NCBI GenBank assembly: GCA_935421135.1
Contig: OW285187.1
Coordinates: 10,558,929-10,622,928 of the forward strand
Reading direction: 5' to 3'
DNA length: 64,000 nucleotides
DNA from: Bugulina stolonifera
Taxonomy: Eukaryota > Bryozoa > Gymnolaemata > Cheilostomatida > Bugulidae
Of the stretch, positions 50,965 to 64,000 are shown piece by piece; positions within the stretch are counted from its first letter, which is position 1; each line of letters opens with the position of its first letter. The notes below the pieces were generated by a model. That model was given only the letters and a program-made list of their open reading frames with translations. It searched no databases and was not told the DNA's origin. The position numbers and the translations under genes are program-made.

Positions 50965-53900
50965 CTCCAAATAGAAGTGAATACAATTAATATACTATAA
51001 ATATTGTATATACAGTCAAATACACGATTGATGATAAATTAATACATCTTCTAACATAATAAACGATAAAATAATTAATTAACACTCAGTTGTGTCAAAT
51101 TGAGACCCATATACAATGCAGACGTAATATGTCAGTCTGCTATTGAAGGAATGCAAAACGATTTTAGTGCTTAACAACTCAGCAGTGTTCAAACATAACG
51201 AATAGGTAGTTTGTAATAAACAACAGTCTGATATCAATAAAATAAAAAATACATCTCTTATGATTTATGTGTTTAGATCGCAGACTTATAATTGAAAGGT
51301 TGTCATTAAGGAAAGACCCAGTGTCGTCTCACTGTCTGTATATTCCTGTAACACAGAGTAGAGCTCTTAGATGGCAAAGAGGTTCAAGCAGTACAACGCA
51401 AGCCCTAAACTTCAACTTCAAATACTCGGTACGCTTCTCTTAATGCCATTTAAAATGGAAATTTCTATTTAGCTGCTGAAGCATACACTTTTTAATGAGA
51501 GCGAGTAATGGATTCCAAAGATATAAAAACTGATAATGTTTGAGTAAAACAATAATGGCAAGCTTCGTCCTTTTTATTGCTGCATTATGTTATTCAAAAC
51601 TTTCAACCATTGATTAGACTGCAAACTAATGAACAAAGAATAGCATCTACATTACTAAAATGTTATCTCTAAAAATACTACAGCTTTGATATGAGAATAT
51701 TGTTTACTACAAAATATTGTTGAAATTACATTTCAATTCCGTACGAAGATATGTGAAGCAGCTCTTTCTGAGTAAGTCATTGGAGGGTATCTTAGAGATT
51801 CACTTCCTAAGTAGGCCCATTTCCCAAGTGGGCCCATTTCCTAAGTAGGCCCAATACTCAAATAGGTCCATTTCCCAAGTATACCCATTTTTAAGTAGGC
51901 CCTTTTAACAATGCATGACTACACGGTGACTGCCTTTTTTTGACAAATGACAAATCTTAGACCATGTAAAGCTTTCCTACGAGTTAACCCTTTATGCGGC
52001 AGCTAGCTCTGCAGAGGGTCAGATGCCATCACTCAAACTGTTTCCAACCATGACAGTTTCAAGAAATTTTAATTGTATCTCAGTACAGCAAATCCATTGG
52101 ACTTATGAATTGTAAATCATTTCCAGGAGACTATTAAATTCTTTTCACTTTGTTCTTAGAAAGACTGGCTGACATGTTCTTGAATCCACAGATTGCATAT
52201 GCAGGCCGACCACTAGTATTCTGTATGGCCTACCCTACCCACATGTAGGTCTCCATTCCAAACCCTTCGAAAATGAACGGATAAGTCGATGACTGGCTGG
52301 TTGGTGACTACGATTTGTAGTTTTCAAAGCCCAAATTCCCCAGTCAAACATTAACATACTTTTAGAAAGCTTAGAACCCAGTCTAGGGCATCTCTTCTAC
52401 TCCATCTAGGTGTCTTTGCTTTGTTCATCAAATCCATTACCTACTTAGTATTCAGTTTGCTAAATAACAAAAGGGCTAATAATGCCATTCTGAAATTCCT
52501 ATGTACATAATATTATCTATTTGGTTTATAATGCTACTGTAGAATAACTAGAATAACGATATTATAGTAACCACTTAGCTCAGTTCATTACTGGAACTGG
52601 TATGGATGATAAAATGTGTATATTCTGCTTAAAACTATCAAACTAATGTTCTCGTTTACAAAGGATTAGCTGAGCATGTGGAAGTGATTGAATTCATTGT
52701 TATGTCAATAGAATCCATGAAACTATGGCCAGTACATCCCTCAGGAAAATTACCATATAGGTTATCGAAGGATTGAAAGGCGATGCAAAATATGGTTGTT
52801 CTAGGGGGGTACCCTAGAACAACCACAGTGTCAATACATTTTTGTAAAATGACAACTGTGGCTGTTATATTATTATATAGCTACAAGTACATTGCGTCAT
52901 GAATGAACGGTCTATTGATTGCAGGCCAGTTGGATCAGCTTTGAGTGGGGGTGGACAACTGATTATTTGGTCTCAAATGATAATACGGCTAAATTTAATT
53001 CATATTTTTCTTGTACAAGTAGTTTTGATGTTCTTCTACTTCTTATTCACATTTGCAGTATCTTTGGTATGTTGACCATAGTCTATGCAGTAACTTCTAA
53101 TTTTGTCAATGTTACCCCCAACAGCAAGCATGCTTTAGCTCAGGTTTCTTAGAAGCAATGCTCTTTTGACTAGGGCATCAACCATGAGGCCCATTATAAA
53201 TAAGTGGAAAGGACCTAAAGGCTATCTATTATTGATAATGTAATTGTCTTCTCTTGAAATGAGTTTTCCAGCCTCCATCTTGCATATTATGCAGACTGCT
53301 TCAGTTTCAGTTTGTTTCTTTGTCCTACTGCTTGAACTTTAGAATGGAACCAGCTGTTGGCTGAAAAGGGAGAAGTTCAGCATTAGCTTCACAAATCACT
53401 TACTTCTCAAACTCTGACTATCACTGTGTAGTATTTCTTTAGTGCAAATTGCAATCATTTATAATGATAGTTATATATAATTTAATATTCAGTAATATTG
53501 ATATTCTATTCTGTTGAGTATTTTTATTTTTATTTTAGACCTACTCGATACTTACACTATTACTATACTTTTACTAAACTACATGTGATTTTAATTCCCC
53601 ATAGTCATTATCTTATATAATTATGCTATAGAAGCCATATGATGTGGTATGACATATGAATAATTTATGCAATATGAATATTATTACATAACCTTAAGAT
53701 AATCAATCCAATGCGTGAATTTCAATATAAATTAAATTTATAATAATATAATAATAATAATAATCATTATAATATAATTAAATAAATAGTCAATAGTTTA
53801 AATGATTTTAACAATTATTCATATTGATATTGTTTAAATTAATATAAAATAGTGTAAAATAAGTATAATTATAACAATCATATTTTAGGCCTAAATGTCT

Positions 53901-54337
53901 ACCAATTTTATTTTTGAATTAGAATTTATTATTGTTTTCATTTGCCAACATCGTAAATGGCTAAAAACTGAAAAGAAGTAAGCAGACACAATAATCTCCA
54001 TATGAATGCGGACATTATATTACTAATTTAAATTCTCATACTAGCATATGGTATAGGTCCCTATGCGTACTATTAGTATTATAAAATTTAATAATGTAAT
54101 ACTCGTATGAACAAATAATTAAATTAAATTATTATTGGTAATAGGCCTAATTACAGCATAGTTATATAAAAACAAATTATAGTAAATAATAAAATGTGAT
54201 TAAATTTTAATTTTTTATTAAATTGTTTACCCTGTTAATAACATAAATGCTGAAAACTAACTTTAAAGGTAATATTAATTGAGTATTTAATAAGGCCTTT
54301 TACTGTGTAAGCCCTATCCTTACAGTGGTAAAGGGGC
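50965..54337. other. IGSF9-like upstream intron or intergenic DNA
   Basis: Exons for Ig1 and the first half of Ig2 should lie upstream on the minus strand, but none could be recognised here. Visible structure: an 18-bp repeat (cccatttcctaagtaggc) at 51808-51905, a 13-bp hairpin at 52794-52824, and moderately GC-rich stretches around 52140-52450 and 53260-53400 that may be decayed coding or transposon sequence. Region 53620-54230 is extremely AT-rich. Confidence 0.4.
52794..52824. repeat. Perfect 13-bp inverted repeat
   Basis: GGTTGTTCTAGGG (52794-52806) is exactly inverted at 52812-52824 across 5 bases. GGGTACCC lies at its centre. Confidence 0.9.
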
Positions 54338-54575
54338 ATTTCAAAAAGACAGATAAAACAGGACATTTCACTACCGGACTGTTCGAAACTGTTTTGGTTA
54401 TTTTTAGAGGAGCACAACTTACATACAATTAATTTCAAATAAATAAAATATAATTTTGAAAATAGAAATTATTTGAAGTCTAGGGTTTAGAGGTTTCAAA
54501 CTGCCTGGTGTTGAACTGTCCAGTTTCGAAAGGTCCTGTTTTGAACTGTCCTTTTCAAACAGTCACAAAATCCCT
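54338..54575. mobile_element. Small foldback element candidate
   Basis: The left part (catttcaaaaagacagataaaacaggacattt...gttcgaaactg) and the reverse complement of 54500-54575 (tttgaaaaggacagttcaaaacaggaccttt...) are similar. This gives an imperfect inverted pair around an AT-rich core. Exact ends and target duplication could not be fixed. Confidence 0.4.
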
Positions 54576-54646
54576 CCCAATCGTGCAAATCAATTTTTTG
54601 AAAGTTTCCAAGTTGTAGTAGGCCTAAGTTTTATCATGTAAGGCAG

Positions 54647-55886
54647 CAGAGCTGGGTCCAAGTCATAGGTTTGACTTGACAAGAATTTAATTCACTAGTC
54701 GACTTGATTTGGACTTGCCAACTTGGTGACTTGACTTTGACTTGCACATCAATGTGACTTCACTTGACTTAATTTGAAAATCTGAATTACTTGTGACTTA
54801 GGACTTTGAATTGGGGTATACCAAGTCAATGTGACGGATAAAATTGTGTACACTGTTTAGCCAACATAAAAAAACAAGTCTTAATTGTCTACCCACATAT
54901 CACTTTCCTCAGAGTATATCAGGGTTAGGGGTTTGAGACTATGCACTACAATATGAACTAGTTTGGAATTACAGGGTAGCTAGTTGACACCCCCTTATCG
55001 TGTGCTGCTTACGTCCGATTAAACACTGTATCACCATTACTAATGTACAATACCACATGACCAGTCTAGATATCAGTGCCAATATCATTCATTACATCAT
55101 CTATAGATTGGTTCTTTATCATAGTTGAATGGCATGCATACCCGGCTAAACTTTTGCATGGTTTGAAACAGAGTTGTGTCCCAGTCGACTTGCAAGTCAA
55201 CAAGTCAAGCCATTTTTTAAAACTTTGGAGGCAAGTCAAGTCCATGTCGAGTCAGTGCTACCTTAAGTCAAGTCAGCTGTCATGCAAGTCACAAGTCAAG
55301 TTCAAGGCCGCTTGTCTACTTGCAAGTTGAAATGCAAGTCAAGTGGGAGACAACTTCAAGATTATTGTACATCCTTCCAAACAACACTTTTTTCTTTTAG
55401 TAGACATTCCAATGCATGAAAAACCATGCCAAAATGTAGTTGGATGGGCATGTATGCTAGACATTAATTATGGCAACTAGTCTATGTATGTAGCAATATT
55501 GGCACTACAGTTGAGACTGGTCATGTAGTATTATATACAGTATTGGTGACGGTGATACTGTGTTACATAGCATATAAACAGAACATGGGACAGTACAGAG
55601 TGTCCACTGGCCAGTCCTCCAATTCCAGTCTACGTATTGTAGTTTAATTGACTAATTATTGCATTGTGCATTGTATTCACTACTTACACCATACTACTTG
55701 CACTACTTTATTCTCCACATTGACTTGACAGAACCCAAGTCAAAATCACAAGTCATTGCTGCGTCCAAGTCAAGTCACATTGATATGCAAGTCAAATTCA
55801 AATCAAGTCAGTGTGTTGACAAGTCCAAGTCAAGTCGACGTATGACTTGACTTAGCAAGTCAATCTATGACTTGGACCCAGCTCTG
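54647..55886. mobile_element. 1.24-kb foldback transposon rich in CAAGTC/GACTTG
   Basis: The first and last 22 bases (54647-54668 starting CAGAGCTGGGTCC; 55865-55886) are perfect inverted repeats. The inverted similarity continues inward with gaps: the block at 55025-55090 pairs with 55495-55565, and 55130-55175 with 55400-55445. The element is thus close to a full-length imperfect palindrome centred near 55267. The CAGAG...CTCTG ends suggest hAT relatives, but the flanking octamers do not match well. No transposase is encoded; open frames inside are made of the repeated motif. Confidence 0.8.
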
Positions 55887-55889
55887 GTA

Positions 55890-56081
55890 TGCAATAGATT
55901 GCAATGTCTATTAAAAAAGTGATGTTTTGTAAAAAAACCTGTCAATGTTTTTTGAAGTTGTCTCCCACTTGACTTGAGACTTGCATTGTACACTGACTTG
56001 AAGCAGCTCTGACTTGACTTCAACTTGGCTTGCCTCCAAAAGTTTACAATGAGTCGACCTGTTGACTTAGATCCAGCTCTG
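55890..56081 (-). mobile_element. Partial inverted second copy of the foldback element
   Basis: This segment is the inverse of the core of the preceding element: it contains gttgtctcccacttgac and cttgcctccaaaagttt, the complements of sequences at 55343-55358 and about 55220-55240. It ends in TTAGATCCAGCTCTG, a variant of the same terminus. A further terminus-like remnant (TTAGATCCAGCACTG) is near 63892-63906. Confidence 0.65.
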
Positions 56082-59000
56082 TTGGATAGAAACTGAAATA
56101 AGAAGTTTAAATTTAGCTTTGTTATGTAGTGAACTGCAACTATCCTACGCATCCCATAGGAGACTGTGCCAAGGAGCTGTGCACCTATTGGCTAGCAGGA
56201 TAAACGGATTTACGGTAGCTAGCCGACTTGTAGAAGACTGCAACCCTTATCTTCATAAACTTTGGTGAGTGAAGACAAGGGTTTCTTTGTACCCGGTTGC
56301 TTGTTGCTGTAGGTTAGCTAAGGATAAGGTGAAAAGGTCAAGGGATGAAGAAAAAACTTAAACTTTCCTAGGTTATTTGAACTCCAAAACTGAACCAACT
56401 GTCAAAACCATGTAGGCTGCAGTGCTTTACTACAACCAACTAGAAGACCAAATGCAGCCCAGTAAATTTCTTACAATCAATTCAGACCGGTGCTTATTAT
56501 ACAGTCATGTAGATATAGGCCTAAATAACATTATTTATATTTATGTAAATGATTGATCAAAACTTCATCTGCTCAAACCATTATTGCATTAACTAGTAGT
56601 TATAATATTATATTCCATATCATTTTAAGGATTTTTATTTGATGCAAGGAAAAGACAGAAAGATGCAGACACTTGGCAGCTACCAGAAAGTGTGGTTCCA
56701 ACATCAAAGGAAGAGTCAGACTTATGTGGGAGCAAATCCTATGAAGCTGTAAGCAAAAATTCCCTAGTGTATTATTGTACTTAGGATGCCTGCCTGGTTG
56801 GTCAAAACTAGATTAAACCTATAATAGTAGGCTAAATGTGTCACATATGACTAAAATTGTTTAAGGTAAACAGACAGGATAGGCCTACTTGACCTGCATT
56901 TCAGCCATGCAATGCCCTAACCAACATGTATTACAAAGTGTATAAATTTACACCTAGTAGTATATATTTGTAAAGAACATGCATGCTGTCAAACTACTTT
57001 GGGTTGTGATTGAACATCATGGCACTTCTGACAGAGTCATGTTTTTTTTTCATTTATTTATATTAGTTTATGTCATCATTATTCAAATAGTAGTGATATT
57101 AAAATAAGGTAATAGAACATGGGGCTAATCAGATAGTTCGAAACTAGAGTTGTGACAGCCCCATTCCAGAGGTTCGCCAGCCACAGAAGGCTGACACATG
57201 CAACCAGGGACACACGCTGCGCCCACCCACTATGCATCAAGCTCCCAGAGATGAGCAGCCAGGTGTCCCGCATAGACCCCACCGCGGAGGCCTCGTAGGT
57301 CCCACGCATGCTCACCAAATAGATTAGCGGCAGTAAAATAAATAGACCTCTTTCCCAGTTCCGAATTAACTTTAATTGATTTCAGTGGATTTTTCAATGT
57401 CATGGGGTGTACAGTCTCAATTAAATTAAGATTATTAAGTTGATTGTTAAAGTTGACCTTCTTTGCAAACCCACTATTTAGCACCATGGCTGTCATAGCT
57501 TTATAATCATATCTAAACTGTTAGTGGAGTAACTATCTCATGCTAAACTGCACGAAAAGTAGTCAAAAATGGTTAAAGTTTCCATGATAATGTTTGCAGT
57601 GAGAGTTACCCACCCTTACTAATAATGTCAATTCGCATAAATTGTATCCGATTTTCTCAACTTTTTCACGCTGTACATTGTATCAAATAGTCAAACCTGC
57701 TATCATAGTAAACATGTCTTTGTATAATATGTATTTCTAGGTAACACAAGCATGTGGGGGAGAGACTACTCTGATTCTATTTAGATACATAGAGGTTTTT
57801 TAATGACTTTAGAGAAAAGCTAACTATGTCTATCATGCTCTTCGCAGGGTTGTTTGTTAGTAAGTGAAAATTTGGCTAATGAACTTAATAGAAAAATGGT
57901 AGCCGGTTGTTTTACCATTCTTGTCATAGTTATGGGTGCACAAAATTAGTTTAGATTGCAGGTCAACTACACCTTGTTTGCACAACAACCTCTCACCGTT
58001 GCAACTTAGCTTATACACATACTTAGATGATTGCCTTTCTCATGTATTCACAATAATATAGATCTCTGTTGACACGTACAAATAGTCTCTAACAATCAAG
58101 CAGTCCCGTGTAACATATTTCTGATCGAGTATTTATGTCAGTTCAGTCATTAATATTGTATCTTTCTACAAAATTATGAGATACCATGCTCCATGATGCC
58201 GCAGAGTTTAAAAATAGATATTTTGATAGAACCCCTAGTTTTATTATAAGATATTGGCATGGGTTAATTAATGTAATGATAGAGGGTAGCACTAGCCCTA
58301 TTGTATAATTTTATTTCTACTGTTTCTACATTTAATCCTAGTGGCCAGGTGAACTGTCTGCATAAGTTATGATGATCAACCTTTTGTTGTTTTATGTTTC
58401 AGTAATGATGGGCTTACGAAGAAGAAAGATACTTCACTCCTATGCTCCCTTTCCTACTAATGGATTCAACTACAGGTACTGTATGTCACAATTAAAATAA
58501 ATGATATATTTGTACAATGTAGGTCCTAAATCAGTGGTATTCAATTCAAATTTTAATAAATGTACATGTATGTTTGGTACATGCATGCGCAAGTCCCTGG
58601 CTTAGCAATCATTTAATGTGTTTTATTGTTATTCATAGTCTTGGCCAGCAATCTGAAAATTTCAGCGACTGATGCCTGCATTTGTGCTGCATTAATGTCG
58701 TATTCAACCACATTTCATGCAGTTTTACAAACTGAAATGCATGTGAACACACAGCCATATTATATGTACATGTAATATCGCTAGTACCTGGCAATGTACC
58801 TGGCCGCTATGTACCTGGCCTCTAGCTTGGGGGCCCAGTCACCTGTTTGATCCTCAACCCATGTAATTGCAATCAATAAGAAGCTGGTAGAATTAGTCAT
58901 GTAATTAGTTAGTATTATTTAGTGTCAGTAAAAGGGTTCTGCTGGTAAGCAGTAGTCATTCTGCCAATGTTGCACCAACATTCATCAACATAGCCTCTAC

Positions 59001-59160
59001 AAAGTTGTGATTTTCTTCTGCAAATTGCAGTAATAAAATTCTGATTTTCATTTGCAGAATAAGAAGAGATTACAGAGGAAGGGAAAAGGAAAGAAGTATA
59101 ATAATTCAATTATATCTATGTAATTATTGTAATAAACAGGTTGTAATAAAACAAGTATTC
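56082..59160 (+). ncRNA. Possible spliced transcript of unclear coding status
   Basis: Several good splice signals line up on the plus strand. These are a donor after 56262 (actttg|gtgagtg), an exon about 56638-56749 (ttttaag| ... gaagct|gtaagc), an exon 58403-58476 (atgtttcag| ... ctacag|gtactg) and a last exon from 59059 (tttgcag|aataag). Poly(A) signals AATAAA lie at 59131-59136 and 59145-59150. One frame of the second exon gives MQGKDRKMQTLGSYQKV... and stops soon after the next junction. Another starts at 58405 (MMGLRRRKILHSYAPF) and continues into the last exon. I recognise neither peptide, so this may be a small protein, a long non-coding RNA, or chance. Confidence 0.3.
57300..57496 (-). 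mobile_element. LINE-like reverse-transcriptase C-terminal fragment
   Basis: The minus-strand frame contains FNNQLNNLNLI... VNSELGKRSIYFTAANLFGE. This resembles the YNLR...RTELGKRSFxxRGAxLWN region that ends many non-LTR reverse-transcriptase ORFs. No catalytic part is present. The adjoining 57120-57300 is unusually GC-rich. It contains an alternative frame (MHSGWAQRVSLVACVSLLWL from 57237) that looks like a signal peptide but has no good donor. Confidence 0.3.
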
Positions 59161-62100
59161 AATACAAATTATGTTTCTCTGTTTATTTACATGTACATGT
59201 ATGTTAGACTTATACTACAGCTGGAACTACTAGGCAGGTGTCGAAAATATGTACAAAACAGTTGCCTTCTGTGAAAGAGCATTAAGGATAGCAGAGTTTA
59301 TTTTTTCACGCTACTATGGTGTACAAACAATGCCAATCCTAGCCCAAACCACTAGTGACTTCGTCATAAGTCATGATCATGAGTTCATAACCAATTTAAA
59401 TTTGAATTGCTTCTAGAATCAGTCTTTCTGAATGTACATGTAAGTAAAGTATTTCTACCAAGTTCATTCTACAGTAGGAGCATAACAAGACTCCAGAAGC
59501 CAAGCCATAGTTGATAATGTTGTTCAATATCATGACACAGCAGTACTATGATACAAGTGTCAATGCTATAGGCTTCTGGGCTAATGCATGTGCTATTTTT
59601 CACAATGTTTCTGGGTTGTCTCCCCTCTCTCAAATGTTATCCAGGGAATAAAACATCCAAGTGTTAAATTATGTGGATTTAACATGCATATTTGACCAAG
59701 TACAAAAGTGCTCCAACTACTATTAGTACGAATATCATTTACAATGCACGTGTCAGCAGCTACGTGTATGTATACTGCAATTGTTCAGCTGTGGAGGAGG
59801 GAGGACAACTACTAAATATATACATGAAATAATTGAAAGCCTCCTACAGAAAGCAAGTATAATATTAGATGCTGGCTTTCAGTATGTCCCATCTACACTA
59901 ATGGTTGCCCTCTCTTTTACACAGCTGAGTAAACACAGTTGCTACAAAAACAGTGCATCTCCTACCACATTTTTGTAACTTACATAATATACATGTACAT
60001 GTATGGTATTGCGTTCATGCATCCATGGTGTTCCTCTTAGAGCTGCTAGCAAGATACATGCACATGTACATTTGTATATTCTGAACTGAAGTTGTATTCT
60101 CTTTACATGTATGTGACATCTATAATTTTATTTTTCTGTTGTTTTAATGGATTGATCAACATGTACATGTAGGTATTCTTGGTAGATTAGGCTCACTTTA
60201 GTCGTTGTCTGCTGGAAGAATGTACTAAAAATTGCGTTCATGGGTAGTACACAACCTGAAGCTATACAATATGCTAAAATAAACACTGAGAGAACCTTCA
60301 ATCTTTTGTTTATGTATGACCTACTGCTGCTGGTCTCACTAGAATAATTATTATGTCCGATATACAATGTACGTATGTCTCTCACATTTACATGGTTATG
60401 ATCTGTGTGATAGATTTGGCTCTGTCTGTCTATTCTAACTACCCTAATTGCTTCGGTTCTGCAGGGAACATAAGTTTGGATAGTCTGTTAGATTGTTAGA
60501 TAATTGTACACAGTATGTTTTATATTATGCATGTACACTGCTAGTACATGACTCTTATTATGAACAATATGTGATGTACATGTACATGTTATACATGTAC
60601 ATGTACAGTACATTGTATATTATGTAAAACATTTTGAGAGGTCTGGTGTTGTTATTTAATGTATAAGAGTATTATAATCCAACATGTAGGTATGTAATTC
60701 TTCAACTCATTGTCTCAACAACAACAAAGATCTCTAAGGCAGAGAGAAAAAGTGCAGAACACATGTCACAAGGGCCCCTGTGGCTAATAAATTGTAGATA
60801 TACTGTATATCAAAGAGGAGCAGGGATCAGCCCTGGCCACCTTTGTTGAACTACATGTAATAATATTGATAGACTAACTGCTGTTAGTACTTCCTCGTTC
60901 TCAATTATTTGCAAGCAAGGCAACAGGTAGTGCAAGAGAAAGGAATGACATGTACTTTCATGCCTTAGCCTACTCTAACTAATAGTACCACGTAGGTAAA
61001 TGTGTTACTGCAACTGCAGCCCTATCAAGCAGGTATTGCAATACACTTCAATTTGAGAAGCTAAAATATTTAATATTATTAACTTCCATATGACATGTAT
61101 AATTGTACACCTGTCTACATGCACATCACATAATCCTAATATTCTCAATACATGCAAGTGCAATGTAAGGATGGGACAGAATAAGTCTGTGTCATTTCAT
61201 ATACATTGTACATGTACATTTACGTACATGGTAGATGTACAATGTACATGTATCACATGCTTAGCTGTTTCTCATCTATTAATGGTGGTGTATGATTTCA
61301 CCACATTTTCACTACTGCTCTTCAATCACTGCCCATTAAACCCAGCATGAACAGTGGTGCCCCAAAACCTAAACAGAGAGTTCTTGAGCTGTCATTTTAA
61401 CCTGTTTTGCTGTGATGTTGCTGCTCTTGTTTTGGTTGAAGAATACAGACAGGGAGCTTCATCCTACATGTACATACTAGATGCACACAGACTTATAGAA
61501 TATAATTTATAATACAGTGAATTGTGAATAGGCTACACATAAAAATATGAAATCATAACTTAACCCTTTCTCAGGAAGATTCTTTATTAATATTGAATGT
61601 ATTTTGGAGAAATACAATTCATAGGCACAAAACTATTGATTGCAGTTGGAAGTCGTCCTCTCTCAATCTATTTTGTTTCATTTCTACCAGTAGGAGACAG
61701 ATGGAAAGTGAGAGGATAACTTCTCTCTATGATCATTATTGAATGAAGGCCCTTGCTCCTGAAGAATAATTATTATTTAGATTACAAATTTAGTTAGAAT
61801 TGCAACATGTATATCAAGTTGATACTCCTAGATTTTGTTCATTCATCAGAGAATTGTTGTAAATAGAAGTTGTCCTCTCTCTCACCATTTGTGTTTTGCT
61901 GGTAGAAGTTGAACATAACTGGCTGAGAAAGGCTAATTTATAATTACAATAAATAGCTAATGAGTGCCCAGTAGACAATGCACATGCAAGGCCGGGTGTT
62001 TTCTGTACTGCTGATGGTCAGTGTGTGAAGAGAGGACAACTACTAATACACCAAGGTCTAACTACATGAACTGCTATTTCCTACTAACAATGAACAGCTA

Positions 62101-62621
62101 GCGAATGAGATTGTGCCTACGTTCAAGAGCAAAATTCACTCTGTTTGGCAATGTTAATTATTGTGCATTTTAGTGATACTGTTGCATTAGTTAATGTTGT
62201 AGTGTTGGGCACCCTATAACCTGTAGTTGGGAAACATTGCATCATTGGGTGATGTAATTATCATAAAGTGAAATAATAAAACTTGTAATGGCTGTCCGCC
62301 ACAGGCCAGCCACTGCTAACTTGTAAGAGTAGAGAGATGATAACTTCTTATTGGTTCAAGCCACCCTAAGTAGGTACTGGGTTTGCTGCTATCCTATGTG
62401 CTCCCAGATCAACTATTCAGTGGTATTTAGTAGTTTAAGTAGAATAGCGTATTGTGTGAAAAACACTATCTAGGTATAACAATGAATCCTCCGTACAATG
62501 AAATTGTCCTCTTATATACTCTGTAGTACTGAGACGAGAATACACAAGTAAGTATAATAATATAAATATCACAGATAAGATAATGGGTGATTATAGCATA
62601 ACAATTACATAATAGATTAAT
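59161..62621. other. Non-coding region, nothing firm
   Basis: This is AT-rich with many TACATGTA/ACATGTAC tracts (for example 60162-60172 and 60576-60606). No gene, RNA or transposon terminus can be supported on either strand. Confidence 0.45.
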
Positions 62622-62721
62622 ATGGATGATAGCCATCTAACCACTTGGCCTGGCCTGCTTAGTGTCCTGTCACAGACACAGATTAACATAGAGCTGTCTG
62701 GTAGGTCCTACTGCGGTCGGT

Positions 62722-62827
62722 CAGTGTCAAGGGCAGCGCTAGTGTCAAAGGCGGCCTCAGTGTCAAGGGCGGCCTCAGTGTCAAGGGCGGCCTCAGTGTC
62801 AAGGGCGGCCTCAGTGTCAAGGGCAGC
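62722..62827 (+). repeat. 18-bp GC-rich minisatellite (GTGTCAAGGGCGGCCTCA)
   Basis: About five copies, the middle ones identical and the outer ones diverged. It lies in an open frame 62622-63113 in which the unit reads Ala-Ala-Ser-Val-Ser-Arg. The rest of that frame has no recognised motif, so no gene is called. Confidence 0.9.
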
Positions 62828-63113
62828 CGGTCACCACATTATACAGTTTATTAAAACAGTTTTAAGGCACTGTCTTGTAATACCAGTTAAAAGCTTTGAT
62901 AACCAAGTCAATGTACAATTACATAGTTTTGGATTTCTTTCACCCATGGCCTCCGCATCTTTTTCATCACTGGTGGCGGTTCTCTTGAGCAGAGCGAATT
63001 CCCGTTTCATATATCTAAAATACAGAACATTTCACTTGTCTTTTGCTGCAGCAACATTTTTCCATAAAGTTGTCCAAATAGCATCTCTATGGGAGATTAG
63101 CGACACTCCTTAA

Positions 63114-64000
63114 ACCTTCATAAAATGCTGTCAAGAGTGAAAAAGTTACCATAGCTGGGTAAACTGTGAGATTGTTGAAAATTATGCAAGGGATTGAACT
63201 TACATTGTACAATGTGCTTCCAGCTGTTATGTCTATAGCAGTTGAACCAAGTCTAGGCCTATGAATTTGTCTGCTCCCCCTACAGTTCATTCACCTCTTC
63301 AGCTTTCTGTTATGTAATACATGTACATTACAAATTAGTATCAACTTATTAGACCTGTGAAAGTACAGAAAGCGCTAAGGGTTCCATCTCAACATGAATG
63401 CTAATCTACATGCACATGTACATGTAAATAAGGGGTAAAAATCCATGTAACAACCTACAGTTTTCAAGCAGTATAATGTTAGTAGCGGTATAAAATTATT
63501 GTATAGTGCAAGATTTAGATTGCTGTAAAATTGCAGTATTAGGACAAGATGCTAAGCATATGCTACAAAGCAATGCAAATTGAAGAGCATAGATTATTTC
63601 TTGTTACTCTGGCTAAACCAAAAGTGATGCTTTTAGCGCATTTAGTCTCAAATAAGGGCTGTTGTACTTGCTGTGGAAAACTATAATATTAATTAATTAA
63701 TTAGCTGATTTTCACATCAGAATAATGTACACAATGTATTTGTTAAATGCTGGCTTGCATCATATGATTGGTCTCTAAGTGTATCAAGGTACTTTCTCCA
63801 ACTAACCTTTCAACTCATTTGTATCTGTATTTGTAGTGCATGTGGCTTATCCTGAATAAACTTCTATTTTCAGTAATAGACAAATAGTTGCTTAGATCCA
63901 GCACTGTCCGCTTACTCATCAATTATTGAAGCTGCCCTTCATTAAGAAAACATTCTACAATAGAAAGTCTACAGAGAGTAAGTTTCCTGCAAATACCATT
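63114..64000. other. Window end, non-coding
   Basis: No gene is seen. A foldback-terminus remnant (TTAGATCCAGCACTG) is present near 63892-63906. Confidence 0.4.

Overview
The window is nuclear DNA from an AT-rich, intron-rich invertebrate animal. Genes are split by GT-AG introns, there are no operons or ribosome-binding sites, and non-coding DNA is full of TIR/foldback elements, tandem repeats and the palindromic TACATGTA motif. Three genes can be named from their proteins. An IGSF9/Turtle-type receptor and an AP-2 factor with a conserved alternative-first-exon layout point to a bilaterian. A lophotrochozoan such as a mollusc is my guess from sequence texture only; no species can be named.

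Layout. 1-485 is a minisatellite. 486-3582 (+) is a four-exon gene of unknown family, with promoter elements, a basic N-terminus, a Cys/His cluster and a Ser/Thr tail that contains a duplicated 71-residue module. 3583-4652 is degenerate satellite DNA. 4653-5345 is an isolated GC-rich island with a (GGCGGT)n tract and three CCAAT boxes but no gene I can identify. 5622-6050 is a hAT-type MITE. 6844-23359 (-) is an AP-2 transcription factor with six shared coding exons beyond its first, and two alternative first coding exons. 23.4-30.6 kb is non-coding or decayed DNA, including a Harbinger-like remnant with a MADF-like ORF. 30652-36878 (+) is mitochondrial ribosomal protein L15 in five exons. A foldback MITE lies between it and the convergent gene that follows. 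37376-50964 (-) is an IGSF9/Turtle-like receptor in 14 visible exons: end of Ig2, Ig3, Ig4, Ig5, two FNIII, a transmembrane segment and a long cytoplasmic tail. Its 5' exons (signal peptide, Ig1, start of Ig2) were not found. 51-64 kb is mostly non-coding, with a nested foldback element rich in CAAGTC/GACTTG, a LINE-like fragment, and a possible small spliced transcript.

The genes belong to unrelated pathways (transcription control, mitochondrial translation, neuronal-type cell adhesion) and I see no sign that they form a functional cluster. The least explained items are the unknown spliced gene next to two repeat arrays, the orphan GC/CCAAT island, and a tRNA-like sequence enclosed by perfect 17-bp inverted repeats inside an IGSF9 intron. 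All splice coordinates were set by eye, using GT/AG sites and frame continuity.
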